Part shown: piece by piece, positions 22,839 through 30,217 of the stretch | How the letters are laid out: each line of letters opens with the position of its first letter | Numbering within the stretch: position 1 is the first letter of the stretch | NCBI GenBank assembly: GCA_003208695.1 | Contig: QCVY01000002.1 | Span: forward strand, 1-33,411 | From: Prochlorococcus sp. AG-686-P16 | Lineage (GTDB): Bacteria; Cyanobacteriota; Cyanobacteriia; PCC-6307; Cyanobiaceae | Length of the DNA: 33,411 bases | Reading direction: 5' to 3' | The notes under the pieces: generated by a model | What the model saw: only the letters and a program-made list of their open reading frames with translations | Database searches by the model: none | Told to the model about the DNA's origin: nothing | Translations under genes and position numbers: made by a program

Positions 22839-23049
22839 AATGGTTATGTTTGTGCATATAGCATGGCATCCACTTATCACCCATTTGATGAGCTCCTTTA
22901 CATTTAAATTTATAAGCTTCTTTTACAGCCTGTTCTTTTGTATCAAATAACATTGGCATTTTCATTTCTTTTTCAACGGTTTTATTTGAACAACTTAACG
23001 AAAAAATTGACATAAAAAAAAAGGGAAGAAAAGAAATAAAGTGTTTCAA
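22837..23049 (-). CDS. DUF3721 lipoprotein (predicted metal binding)
   Basis: 70 residues. An N-terminal signal with lipobox FSLSC (Cys about 20) predicts a lipoprotein. The rest is a DUF3721 domain with MLFDTKEQAVKEAYKFKCKG, AHQMGDKWMPCYMH and a final HKHNH. The two Cys, the Met and several His make metal binding plausible; the family is common in marine picocyanobacteria and has no firm function. It is the only cargo gene in reverse orientation. Confidence 0.85.
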   Translation of the reverse strand: MKHFISFLPFFFMSIFSLSCSNKTVEKEMKMPMLFDTKEQAVKEAYKFKCKGAHQMGDKWMPCYMHKHNH

Positions 23050-23130
23050 AATTAATTTATAAAATCAAGGCAGCTTAGTATTAAATATCTTTCGAAATAT
23101 TTTAAAAATTGATTTCTTTACAAATATATT

Positions 23131-23162
23131 GATTGACAGTCGATTTACAATAAGGGGCAATT
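23131..23162 (+). repeat. Cassette-type intergenic repeat, copy 9
   Basis: GATTGACAGTCGATTTACAA then TAAGGGGCAATTTT. The hairpin's right arm is lost and the sequence runs directly into the broken gene remnant at 23164. Confidence 0.8.
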
Positions 23163-23163
23163 T

Positions 23164-23302
23164 TCTGAAGCCTCGAATGAAAAGTTTGATAAATTCCCTT
23201 TATCAGATGGTTATGTAATACGTAATACCAAAATATGATGGTTTAGCACTTGATTTATTAAAAATTGAAGCTTGTAAGAAATATGCAAAATTTGAAGATT
23301 AA
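23164..23302 (+). pseudogene. Truncated, frameshifted cargo gene remnant
   Basis: Open frame SEASNEKFDKFPLSDGYVIR to NTK, then a shift at the AAAA run (23230-23233), then YDGLALDLLKIEACKKYAKF and ED before TAA. Deleting one A joins the two parts into one smooth protein. No start codon is present, because the frame opens straight out of repeat copy 9; the 5' end appears to have been lost at that repeat. The stop is followed by another repeat block. Confidence 0.55.
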
Positions 23303-23323
23303 ATAAAACTCTTACTACTTTGA
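23300..23323 (+). repeat. Stop-proximal repeat block, tail copy
   Basis: TAAATAAAACTCTTACTACT then TTGAC, matching the post-stop block at 20365. It overlaps the 3' end of the minus-strand HTH gene. Confidence 0.6.
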
Positions 23324-23560
23324 CTGCCTAATAATATTATTTCTTCTAACTTGAATATTCGCTTTTATCTTTTCTGCAAGAGTTGGAAGATTTGGTGGTT
23401 CTAATATTAAAAAAACTCTTCCTGATTTTTCTAAATGAATATAGTCTTCTAATACATCTCTATTAAGTAATCTATATAAAGTTTTGGTGCTTTTGTAGCC
23501 TAACTTTTTAGCTGTTTGGCTGATTGTATATGCCTCAAAATGGAAAGATATTGGTTTCAT
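23315..23560 (-). CDS. AlpA/excisionase-like helix-turn-helix protein
   Basis: 81 residues. The N-terminal half reads YTISQTAKKLGYKSTKTLYR, a MerR-like/excisionase winged-helix fold (sequence ISxxAKxLGY then a TLYR recognition helix), followed by EDYIHLEKSGRVFLILE, the usual wing, and a basic C-terminal helix (LAEKIKANIQVRRNN). It could be the recombination directionality factor or the regulator of the VirE module, both usual next to integrases and replication genes in satellites. Confidence 0.7.
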   Translation of the reverse strand: MKPISFHFEAYTISQTAKKLGYKSTKTLYRLLNRDVLEDYIHLEKSGRVFLILEPPNLPTLAEKIKANIQVRRNNIIRQSK

Positions 23561-23736
23561 CTTACATTATTTACATTAGGTGAGATCAATTGCCATAAAA
23601 TGATTCTAGCCCATTCGCCTTATCAGGAAGTTGTAAAAGCATGTCTATATACAGCGGGTAGTGCCTAGGGAGATTTTGCCGTACGAAATCACTCACAGCC
23701 TGAACACCACAAAGAACCTATTTTCAAAATTACTAT

Positions 23737-23898
23737 TGTCTTATGTCTTACATCTTTCCTAATAACTTCTAGAAATTATTAATACAAAGATAATTGTTTT
23801 TAGGAAGAATAGATAAGACATAAGGCAACCTCTGAAATCCAAATCGCATCATTTCTTTTGGTGTCATAGAGAAAAATTATTCTGCTAAGACACATAAG
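23737..23898. repeat. Repeat-rich candidate replication origin
   Basis: Contains CTTATGTCTTA (23740-23750) and its exact inverse TAAGACATAAG (23814-23824), plus a near copy TAAGACACATAAG (23886-23898). The first two head a longer imperfect inverted repeat (TCTTTCCTAA/TTAGGAAGA) around an AT-rich centre with the palindrome TTCTAGAA. It is directly downstream of the VirE-type gene. Such clustered short repeats beside a replication initiator suggest a binding site or origin; this is inference. Confidence 0.5.
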
Positions 23899-23901
23899 TC
23901 A

Positions 23902-25185
23902 CTAAACCTCTTGATTTCCTTTATCAGGCAACTGTGTAATTCTTGGTTTCATTTCTATTTGTTCAATAGTCCATTCTGGATGAAACCAATAATAAGTCTT
24001 TTTTCCATAAAATCTATATTGCTTCTTATCATGTCCTAACTTTCTCAAGCAATCTGCGACCTCTTTTACATCTTTATCTCTTACTTGCTCATCATTTCTA
24101 CAACCGCTATTAACCAAAGCTTGAACAGTCGTAAATCTATATTTATTATGCTCTTTATTAGTCCATTCTTCTATTCGTGAAAAGAAGGGATGCTCTGCTT
24201 CAAAATTTAAATTTCTGATATTTATTTCCTTTTTAAATTCATCCTTTAAATCTAATATCATGCCTTCTTTATAAGCCAAAAGAGCAGCTTTCCAAATTCG
24301 ATCTCTATCTTTTAAAACCTTATTATTATTAATTAAATTACCTTCTAGATTGATTACCCAAAACCTTCTAGAGCCAGTTGGATCATTTAGAAAATCGTTC
24401 CTATTACAACTTGAAACCATTATTAAAGGTCTTGGATAAGCCCCAATACTCCTTCCATAAGGTCTTCTAAATGTATCAACAGGACTTGATAAAAGAGCTT
24501 TTAATGATGCCGCTTTTTCAGAATTTGGTGAGATCCTATCAAGTTCAGCAATTTCAAAAATCCAACATCTTTGAAGAGTCATTGCTAGGTCTTGATACTT
24601 TGGTTGCCATGTATCAGCAAAGAAATCGTCAGAAGCTAAATATCTCCAAAAAGTAGATTTTCCGGTTCCTTGCTTACCAACTAATACACAACAATTATCA
24701 AATTTAACACCACGATTTTTGACCCTTGCAACTGCTGAAATAAGAGTCATTTTTAGCATCTGGTTGAATAACTTAGATTCAGTTCCTAAGTAGTCGCTTG
24801 CAATTGTTTCTATGTCAATTGGTTTAATTGATTTATCTGATGTAATTCTTTCTAGATATGCATTGACTGGATGATATGTATTTTGACGAGCAGCTGTTAA
24901 TAAACCATCAAAAGCTGCGTCTTTTCTAATGTTATAACCATACATATTTAGATAAGTTGAAAAATCCTCAATCATATCTAAAGGAATAGGCAATTTATCA
25001 AATTCAGGTTCTAAAGTTAAAAGATTATAGGTCAATCTAGAAGAACAATAAGTAACTAAAAGTTCTACAAGATCACCAGAATCAATCTTCTTTTTTCTAT
25101 TCCCTTCAAAGCCTTTTGGGAGTTTTATCTTATTAAGAAAACCAGTATTAAATCTTATTTTCTTTGGAATAGGTTCATTAGTCAT
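23902..25185 (-). CDS. VirE-family P-loop protein (replication helicase/initiator)
   Basis: 427 residues. After an N-terminal helical part of about 130 residues comes an AAA+-like core: Walker A VLVGKQGTGKSTFW (about 167-180), Walker B CWIFEIAELD (about 207-216), sensor-like SSCNRNDFL, and DPTGSRRFWVI, the VirE/PF05272 signature. A C-terminal winged-helix-like region follows (about 340-420). No primase domain is present in this gene. Proteins of this kind drive replication of phage satellites and integrative elements. Nearby partners are the RHH protein 30 bases upstream and the candidate origin downstream. Confidence 0.88.
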   Translation of the reverse strand: MTNEPIPKKIRFNTGFLNKIKLPKGFEGNRKKKIDSGDLVELLVTYCSSRLTYNLLTLEPEFDKLPIPLDMIEDFSTYLNMYGYNIRKDAAFDGLLTAARQNTYHPVNAYLERITSDKSIKPIDIETIASDYLGTESKLFNQMLKMTLISAVARVKNRGVKFDNCCVLVGKQGTGKSTFWRYLASDDFFADTWQPKYQDLAMTLQRCWIFEIAELDRISPNSEKAASLKALLSSPVDTFRRPYGRSIGAYPRPLIMVSSCNRNDFLNDPTGSRRFWVINLEGNLINNNKVLKDRDRIWKAALLAYKEGMILDLKDEFKKEINIRNLNFEAEHPFFSRIEEWTNKEHNKYRFTTVQALVNSGCRNDEQVRDKDVKEVADCLRKLGHDKKQYRFYGKKTYYWFHPEWTIEQIEMKPRITQLPDKGNQEV

Positions 25186-25215
25186 ATAGCAACCAAATCT
25201 TTTTTTTATAAATCA

Positions 25216-25398
25216 TTAGAGAACCTCTTTATGCCTTTTCAGACAGTCTTTGATTAATGCCCTCATTAGCTCTGCCTTTGTACACTTGTAATGCTCAGAT
25301 AATTGACCAAACTTTTCAAAAGTAAAATCATTTACTCTGCATTGAAGTGTTGGCGTCGCATCCACTTTTTGTGTTCTCTCCTTAACATCAAGCAACAT
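25216..25398 (-). CDS. Ribbon-helix-helix regulator
   Basis: 60 residues. TPTLQCRVNDFTFEKFGQL is the N-terminal beta strand and first helix, followed by CTKAELMRALIKDCLK, the second helix, as in CopG/Arc-type repressors. It starts 213 bases before the VirE gene on the same strand and ends 30 bases from it, which fits a two-gene operon in which it represses its own promoter. Confidence 0.72.
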   Translation of the reverse strand: MLLDVKERTQKVDATPTLQCRVNDFTFEKFGQLSEHYKCTKAELMRALIKDCLKRHKEVL

Positions 25399-25474
25399 AA
25401 AATTAAATTAAATTTACTACGAACTTATTATTGTTTCACTTCAAATACATTGCAAGAACTAGTTTTTCAGAAAA

Positions 25475-25624
25475 CTACCAGTCTGGATAAATGTGGCCAA
25501 ATGGGTCTTCTCCAATTGGTTCCTCATGAAATTCTCCCTTTTTTAAACCTTTTTCGTATTGATCAATAATTTTCTGATAGGAGTGTATAGAGGGTATTAA
25601 ATCTCCCACGTAGTTAGGTTCCAT
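25475..25624 (-). CDS. Small hypothetical protein at the island edge
   Basis: 49 residues, MEPNYVGDLIPSIHSYQKII then DQYEKGLKKGEFHEEPIGED and PFGHIYPDW. Acidic/aromatic C-terminal end, no membrane segment. It lies upstream of the RHH-VirE operon on the same strand and may be part of it; otherwise it is host sequence. Confidence 0.5.
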   Translation of the reverse strand: MEPNYVGDLIPSIHSYQKIIDQYEKGLKKGEFHEEPIGEDPFGHIYPDW

Positions 25625-25691
25625 AAATATATTATAAAAATTATCTTATTAATCACTATATATAGATATCACATAAATCATGAATTACAAA

Positions 25692-26033
25692 TTATTTACC
25701 CATCGCTCTTCTTAATTTTGCAGCTTCATCTAAACCCTCCATTATTGTAAATGTAGAATTCTCAGTTGCTTTTTTTCTCAACTTTGAAAGTTCTCTATAT
25801 TCTTCAGATTCAAAAGCTTCAACTGCTGCTCTCATGGAAGGAAATTCACAAATAACGGCTAAATTAGAATCCTCAGTTCGTTCCTTACCTAACGGTTCTG
25901 TATCTTTTGCAAATACTTCCCCACTAACTTCTTTTAGCCATGGTCCAACTTTATTTACATACTCATCAAATAATTCCTGGTTAATTATTCTTGCTGTTGA
26001 TATCCAGTAGCCTTTTGCTCCTTTTTTATCCAT
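25692..26033 (-). CDS. DUF1330 family protein
   Basis: 113 residues, close to the usual length. KGYWISTARIINQELFDEYV, GEVFAKDTEPLGKERTEDS, AVICEFPSMRAAVEAFESEEY and RELSKLRKKATE match the DUF1330 ferredoxin-like dimeric fold. The function is not known. It appears to be host sequence and marks the probable right side outside the island. Confidence 0.85.
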   Translation of the reverse strand: MDKKGAKGYWISTARIINQELFDEYVNKVGPWLKEVSGEVFAKDTEPLGKERTEDSNLAVICEFPSMRAAVEAFESEEYRELSKLRKKATENSTFTIMEGLDEAAKLRRAMGK

Positions 26034-26202
26034 AAAATAAAAATAATATTTAAACTCAATTTAAATATAATTTACTTTTTAGGAAGGATCTTTATAAAAA
26101 TTTTTATTAATGTAATATATTTTTTTTGAAAATAATAATTGAATATAAAACAAGATAGACTTAACTTCTATAAATAGCACTAGTTATTAATCTATATCTA
26201 AT

Positions 26203-26298
26203 ATGGATTTCATCAATAAGAACAAGATCCTTACAGTTATGGCTGTTATAGCAATTTTATCCTTTGTTCTAGAAAAAACAGGGATTATTCACCCCTAA
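26203..26298 (+). CDS. Tiny membrane peptide
   Basis: 31 residues, MDFINKNKILTVMAVIAILS then FVLEKTGIIHP. It has one membrane helix of about 15-18 residues. Of the tiny ORFs here this is one of the better-formed. No family recognised. Confidence 0.45.
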   Translation: MDFINKNKILTVMAVIAILSFVLEKTGIIHP

Positions 26299-26339
26299 AA
26301 ATTATTTAAACCAAATATTTCTATATAAAAGAATTTTAA

Positions 26340-26429
26340 TTAATGAAATAAATAAACCACAAGAATTGCTGCAACAATTAGTATTGGAGATAATGCTGTA
26401 AACATTAAAGTCTTGAAATTAAGTCCCAT
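26340..26429 (-). CDS. Tiny membrane peptide
   Basis: 29 residues, MGLNFKTLMFTALSPILIVA then AILVVYLFH, almost entirely one membrane helix. It converges with the peptide at 26203-26298, with 41 bases between the two stops. No family recognised. Confidence 0.45.
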   Translation of the reverse strand: MGLNFKTLMFTALSPILIVAAILVVYLFH

Positions 26430-26518
26430 TACATTTAAATAAATATACAAACTAAGTAAATAATACTTTTAAGTATTGGCAATAAGTAGAATTTACATTA
26501 TTTAGATATGCAAAAAAA

Positions 26519-26755
26519 ATGAATAAAAAAAGATACCAAGAAGAGTATGAAGAAGGTTCTAATTTACTTTGGCCTAGCGAAGAAGAAGATAAAATTACCA
26601 GAAAATTTTATAGAGATTTATCACACCTATCTAAAAAAATAATTCATAATGAAAATAAAAATAAAAAGTTAAATTTATTAAAACAAATTTTTAGAGTTTT
26701 TACTGGAAAGGGAGGTTCGTCAAAAAATATAGATCAATCGTTAAGAAATTTTTAG
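26519..26755 (+). CDS. Small basic hypothetical protein
   Basis: 78 residues, strongly charged: acidic N terminus (EEYEEGSNLLWPSEEEDK) and basic C-terminal part (NKNKKLNLLKQIFRVFTGKG). No membrane segment. It is 27 bases upstream of the CPBP protease and may be co-transcribed with it. Confidence 0.6.
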   Translation: MNKKRYQEEYEEGSNLLWPSEEEDKITRKFYRDLSHLSKKIIHNENKNKKLNLLKQIFRVFTGKGGSSKNIDQSLRNF

Positions 26756-26782
26756 CTTGATTAATTTATTAAATAAAAGATT

Positions 26783-27652
26783 ATGTCTAATCCAAACAAG
26801 AAGAGTAAAAAAAAAATAAACAGTATTTTTATTTTTAAAACTAAAATTTTTGTAACCATAGTTTTCATCCCATTACTTTACTTATTAGGTTGGATATTTT
26901 CACAATCATTTTTATTCTTAAGTTTAAGCAAAGAAGCTTTATCCTTAATAGGAACAATATTTACATTCTTATTATTTATTTTCTTAATGCCTGCATGGTT
27001 TAATTTTCGTTGGGAAATAAAAAATAGCTGGTCAACACTTGGTATAAATAATAAAACTTTAATGAATAATATTTTATCTTTTTCTCAAGGAATTATTTTT
27101 GCTTTAATATTATTAATTTTAATTTTGGTACCGTTACTTACAAATAACTATATTGCTTTATCAGGAGTATTGTCCTCTGACATAATATTAAATGGGATTT
27201 TACTTACTTTTGGCATTGGGTTTGCTGAGGAAATAATTTTTAGGGGATGGCTTTTAGAAGACTTAAAACTTCAATTCGGAATAAAAGTTGCCTTAATAAG
27301 TCAATCTATAGTTTTTAGCCTTGTTCATATTGGATTCAAGATGCCATTTTGGAATACATTAGGAACTCTTATAGGTTTATTCACCTTAGGAATTCTTTGT
27401 TCAATAATAAGATTAAAAGATGAAGGATCATTGTGGGGAGCTATTGGTCTTCATGGTGGACTTGTCGGTATTTGGTTTATTTTAAATAATGGTTTAATAA
27501 ATGTATCTAAAGAAGCACCTGGGTGGTTGGTTGGTTATGGTACTCCTAACACAAATCCATTAGGTGGTTTCTATGGGATTTCATTATTGCTGATTTCTTG
27601 CATTTTTTACTTTTTTAAATTTAAGAATCAAATATTCAAATTTATAAAGTAA
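26783..27652 (+). CDS. CPBP family intramembrane glutamic protease (CAAX/Abi-type)
   Basis: 289 residues with about eight membrane helices. The family motif EEIIFRGW (Glu-Glu with Arg) lies at about residues 150-157, then FSLVHIGF with the first conserved His, and IGLHGGLVGIWF with the second His region. Members cleave prenylated or leaderless peptides or act in bacteriocin self-immunity; the substrate here is unknown. It is transcribed with, or just after, the small protein at 26519. Confidence 0.88.
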   Translation: MSNPNKKSKKKINSIFIFKTKIFVTIVFIPLLYLLGWIFSQSFLFLSLSKEALSLIGTIFTFLLFIFLMPAWFNFRWEIKNSWSTLGINNKTLMNNILSFSQGIIFALILLILILVPLLTNNYIALSGVLSSDIILNGILLTFGIGFAEEIIFRGWLLEDLKLQFGIKVALISQSIVFSLVHIGFKMPFWNTLGTLIGLFTLGILCSIIRLKDEGSLWGAIGLHGGLVGIWFILNNGLINVSKEAPGWLVGYGTPNTNPLGGFYGISLLLISCIFYFFKFKNQIFKFIK

Positions 27653-27671
27653 ATAGGAATGTTTTTTAAAT

Positions 27672-27932
27672 TTATATTAATTTCGCTAAAGTCAATAATG
27701 CGTTGAGACTTTCTAATCTTTTTTGAGCTTGAATTATCATTCTTTTGGAATCCGGAACACAATCAGCCTGTAATGATAATGCATAATAATATTCATCATT
27801 AGTACAAGCTATGCATTTTTCAATCTTTGATTTTGAATCAGAATTAATCATATCAAGACTATCTATTAATTTTTTACCCACAATTTGCAAAAGGAGTTGA
27901 TTAAAAGCTTGTTCTGATGAATAATTAGCCAA
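27672..27932 (-). CDS. Small helical hypothetical protein
   Basis: 86 residues, MANYSSEQAFNQLLLQIVGK then a Cys pair (KCIACTN, ADCVPD) and a basic helical end. Soluble. Unknown family; it converges with the CPBP gene. Confidence 0.6.
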   Translation of the reverse strand: MANYSSEQAFNQLLLQIVGKKLIDSLDMINSDSKSKIEKCIACTNDEYYYALSLQADCVPDSKRMIIQAQKRLESLNALLTLAKLI

Positions 27933-28122
27933 ATTGAATTTTTTTTAATGCTAAGCATTGTACAAAAAATTGCTATATAAAATAATAAATTAACTTATAT
28001 ATTCGTATGTAATATATCGTTTGATTTTATAGAGATGTTAAGTTTTCTTTTAAATAGATATAAATACCGATGTCTTTTATTTGAGCAATTGTCAGATTAA
28101 AGTAAAGTTTAAATATTAAATT

Positions 28123-28290
28123 ATGAACTTAGAGGCAGGATTTAGATTCATTATTTTGTTGTTGTTGTTTGGATCTACTAATTATTTGATGATGCTAAAA
28201 AGATATGAAAATGACCTCAATAAAAGACTAGTTATGCAAAAGAAAAGAATTGCCGAATTATATCCTAAAGGAACTTTTATAAGCGTATAA
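28123..28290 (+). CDS. Small one-helix membrane protein
   Basis: 55 residues. Residues 6-26 are hydrophobic with a leucine run (FIILLLLFG), followed by a basic tail (KRYENDLNKRLVMQKKRIAE). It stands alone between minus-strand genes. Unknown function. Confidence 0.55.
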   Translation: MNLEAGFRFIILLLLFGSTNYLMMLKRYENDLNKRLVMQKKRIAELYPKGTFISV

Positions 28291-28431
28291 AATTATAAAT
28301 AAAATATATTCATAATTTAGTTTTTAAATTTTCAAATGATATTGGAAAACCTTTTTAAAATTATAAAATTATTTTTTTGAGAAGTAAATTTATTTTTCAA
28401 AATTTAAAATTATTTTCAAAGCAAAGTTTAT

Positions 28432-28680
28432 TTACCATTTTGGATTAGTTTTTTGCCATCCTTTATTTATTAAATTTTTCCAAAATAATCTTGCATCTTC
28501 TATCTTCATTTCTCTTCTTGTTTTCATTAAAGGGGGATTTTCACCATGACTACCCATGACAATGCCCTCTTCAATAAACATAGATTTGATCAAATCCTCT
28601 TTATTTTCCTTTTCTTTATAAAAACGAATTACTCCAACAGAGTTAGAATCAATTAACCAAAAATCATTTTCTTTTTTCAT
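28432..28680 (-). CDS. DUF1651 protein
   Basis: 82 residues with the marine-picocyanobacterial DUF1651 pattern: WLIDSNSVGVIRF, the central MFIEEGIVMGSHGENPPLMKTRREM and C-terminal ARLFWKNLINKGWQKT. Function unknown. This family is a good lineage marker for Prochlorococcus and marine Synechococcus. Confidence 0.82.
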   Translation of the reverse strand: MKKENDFWLIDSNSVGVIRFYKEKENKEDLIKSMFIEEGIVMGSHGENPPLMKTRREMKIEDARLFWKNLINKGWQKTNPKW

Positions 28681-28778
28681 TTATTTTGAAGTTTAATGAA
28701 AAGAAATCACATCAAAGACATATATAAAATAATCTAATTAAGACATTGAAAGAAAAAATATATTTAAATCAAAATTAA

Positions 28779-29195
28779 TTAATATTTACTCTGTCGATTC
28801 TTCTTTAATTCGCCCCGTTTTTTTTTGGAATCAAGCCTTCTATTCTGAGAAGCTTTAGATGGTTTAGTAGCTTTTCTAACTTTGGTAAAATTTTTTAATG
28901 AATTTCTAATTAATGAGCTAATTCTTGCTATAGCTATTTGTCTATTAAGTAATTGATTTCTTTCTTCCTGGACGGCTATACATATACAATTATTGACTAA
29001 TTTAGTTTTCAATTTTTTCGTTATAACTTTCTTTTGATAATCATTTAAGACTTTTGATTCTTCGATATTAAAAATAATTTCTACTCTTGTATTAGTTTTA
29101 TTTACTTTTTGACCTCCTGGGCCAGATGATCTAGAAAAACGCCATTTTAATTCTCTTGAAGGAATTACTAATCTGGTAGTAATAATTAAATCCAT
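28779..29195 (-). CDS. arfB: Peptidyl-tRNA hydrolase ArfB (release-factor-like, GGQ domain)
   Basis: 138 residues, the standard ArfB/YaeJ length. The GGQ catalytic motif (GPGGQKVNKTNTRV, residues 27-29) and the long basic C-terminal tail (KKKRGELKKNRQSKY) that enters the empty mRNA channel are both present. It rescues stalled ribosomes by hydrolysing peptidyl-tRNA. It lacks the stop-codon-reading domains of RF1 and RF2. No operon partner is evident. Confidence 0.92.
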   Translation of the reverse strand: MDLIITTRLVIPSRELKWRFSRSSGPGGQKVNKTNTRVEIIFNIEESKVLNDYQKKVITKKLKTKLVNNCICIAVQEERNQLLNRQIAIARISSLIRNSLKNFTKVRKATKPSKASQNRRLDSKKKRGELKKNRQSKY

Positions 29196-29266
29196 TTTTA
29201 TCTCTAAAACATCCTCAGCTCATATCCAAATATACTTTTAGATTATAATACCAATTAAAAACAGAT

Positions 29267-29319
29267 CGGTAAATACTGGCCGGTTTAGTTAGGTAAACCG
29301 AAATTCGGTGTATTTGCCG
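29267..29319. repeat. Nested inverted repeat (possible cruciform)
   Basis: Outer arms CGGTAAATAC (29267-29276) and GTATTTGCCG (29310-29319) pair at nine of ten positions (tenth G-T). The inner arms CGGTTTA (29281-29287) and TAAACCG (29294-29300) are perfect. It lies between arfB and the plus-strand gene at 29400, without a T-run. It could be a regulatory site, a small RNA or a remnant. Confidence 0.6.
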
Positions 29320-29399
29320 TATAATTTTCTTCGGTTTGTATCCTTACAACATTCAAATATTTGTAAGATATTTGATTTGTACTTAATTCAAAGGTCACT

Positions 29400-29639
29400 A
29401 TGTATTCAATGTTTGATCTTCTTTTTGAAACTCCTTCATATCGTCCAGTATATGTTATTTCTGATACCGAGATGAAAGAACTCAAGAAAAACCATCATCA
29501 AGAAGAACTTGATGAAATCACAACACAAAGAAAAAGACTTGAAGATGCTTTTAAATCACAATTAAAACATCTTGAAGAAAGGGAAAAAGAAGTCAAGAAT
29601 GAGCTTAAAATAATTTCCGGAACTAAAGGAAAAGGATAG
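29400..29639 (+). CDS. Coiled-coil hypothetical protein
   Basis: 79 residues, MYSMFDLLFETPSYRPVYVI followed by a long charged helix (about residues 24-70), likely coiled coil (EELDEITTQRKRLEDAFKS and so on). Function unknown. It is preferred over the overlapping minus-strand frame because it has a proper start and a terminator downstream. Confidence 0.65.
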   Translation: MYSMFDLLFETPSYRPVYVISDTEMKELKKNHHQEELDEITTQRKRLEDAFKSQLKHLEEREKEVKNELKIISGTKGKG

Positions 29640-29663
29640 TTTTTTTTCAAAAAAATTATTACT

Positions 29664-29694
29664 AAAAAGACGGTTATTTTTAATCGTCTTTTTT
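29664..29694 (+). terminator. Rho-independent terminator
   Basis: Stem AAAAAGACG (29664-29672) with CGTCTTTTTT (29685-29694), followed by CTT. It ends the transcript of the coiled-coil gene. Confidence 0.8.
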
Positions 29695-29756
29695 CTTAAT
29701 TAATTTATAAATTTTTTTTAACCACGAATTCATAAAATATTATCCATAATAAATAA

Positions 29757-29861
29757 ATGAATAATAAGAAAGAGCAGATAAGAATGTTTCTACCTTTCAG
29801 TTGGGTAATTTGTGCTGTTATTTCTTTCGCATATATAAATTCTCATTTAATTAACACTTAG
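29757..29861 (+). CDS. Tiny one-helix membrane protein
   Basis: 34 residues, MNNKKEQIRMFLPFSWVICA then VISFAYINSHLINT. One membrane helix. It ends 5 bases before the next gene, so the two form a bicistron. Confidence 0.5.
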   Translation: MNNKKEQIRMFLPFSWVICAVISFAYINSHLINT

Positions 29862-29866
29862 GTTAA

Positions 29867-30211
29867 ATGGATAAATTATCAAAAGAACAAGTATTAGCTT
29901 CTTCAAGCGGATGGGTTGCATCTCTATTAAATTTCTTACCTGGAGTTGGGACTGGTTATCTATATCAGAGAAGGTGGTTACCATATTTCATTACTACTGG
30001 AGCCGTAACAGCATGGTTTGTTCTCGGAATAATTTTGCAAGGTGATAAAGAGCCAAGTCAAACAGAACAATTAATAGGTATCTCAGGCTTATTTCTCATA
30101 TCAATAATAACAGTAGTGGAAGCTAACTTAGCTTCTAAGAAAGCTGTAAAAATAGCTTCTATTAAAAAAGAAGAAGTAAAAACTCCTGTAAAAAAAGGAT
30201 GGTTTAAATAA
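29867..30211 (+). CDS. Small two-helix membrane protein
   Basis: 114 residues. An N-terminal NFLPGVGTGYLYQRRW motif (reminiscent of TM2/YccF-like proteins with a GxGxxY turn) precedes a membrane helix (about 41-58), a polar loop and a second helix (about 72-92), then a lysine-rich tail. Unknown function. It starts 5 bases after the preceding tiny ORF. Confidence 0.7.
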   Translation: MDKLSKEQVLASSSGWVASLLNFLPGVGTGYLYQRRWLPYFITTGAVTAWFVLGIILQGDKEPSQTEQLIGISGLFLISIITVVEANLASKKAVKIASIKKEEVKTPVKKGWFK

Positions 30212-30217
30212 ATCCTA

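Larger units (their letters stand above)
16073..25624. mobile_element. Putative integrative element with serine recombinase, cargo and VirE replication module
   Basis: Boundaries are inferred from gene content, not from att sites. The left end carries a large serine recombinase coupled to a broken ligase; the middle carries small membrane or secreted cargo genes separated by cassette repeats; the right end carries an inward-reading minus-strand module of a small 49-residue protein, RHH, VirE-type ATPase, candidate origin and AlpA-like HTH. No capsid, portal or terminase genes were seen, so it is not a complete prophage. It resembles satellite-type elements such as tycheposons. Confidence 0.6.

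Noticed and set aside
19708..23323. Integron attC interpretation of the cassette repeats
   Set aside because: No IntI-type tyrosine integrase and no GTTRRRY core were seen, and the repeats do not fold into a single long attC-type hairpin.
24471..24656. Plus-strand frame inside the VirE-type gene
   Set aside because: Inside a gene with clear Walker motifs; shadow.
29285..29485. Minus-strand frame of 66 codons overlapping the coiled-coil gene
   Set aside because: It crosses the nested inverted repeat and overlaps the start of the plus-strand gene at 29400, which has the better start, coiled-coil composition and a terminator.
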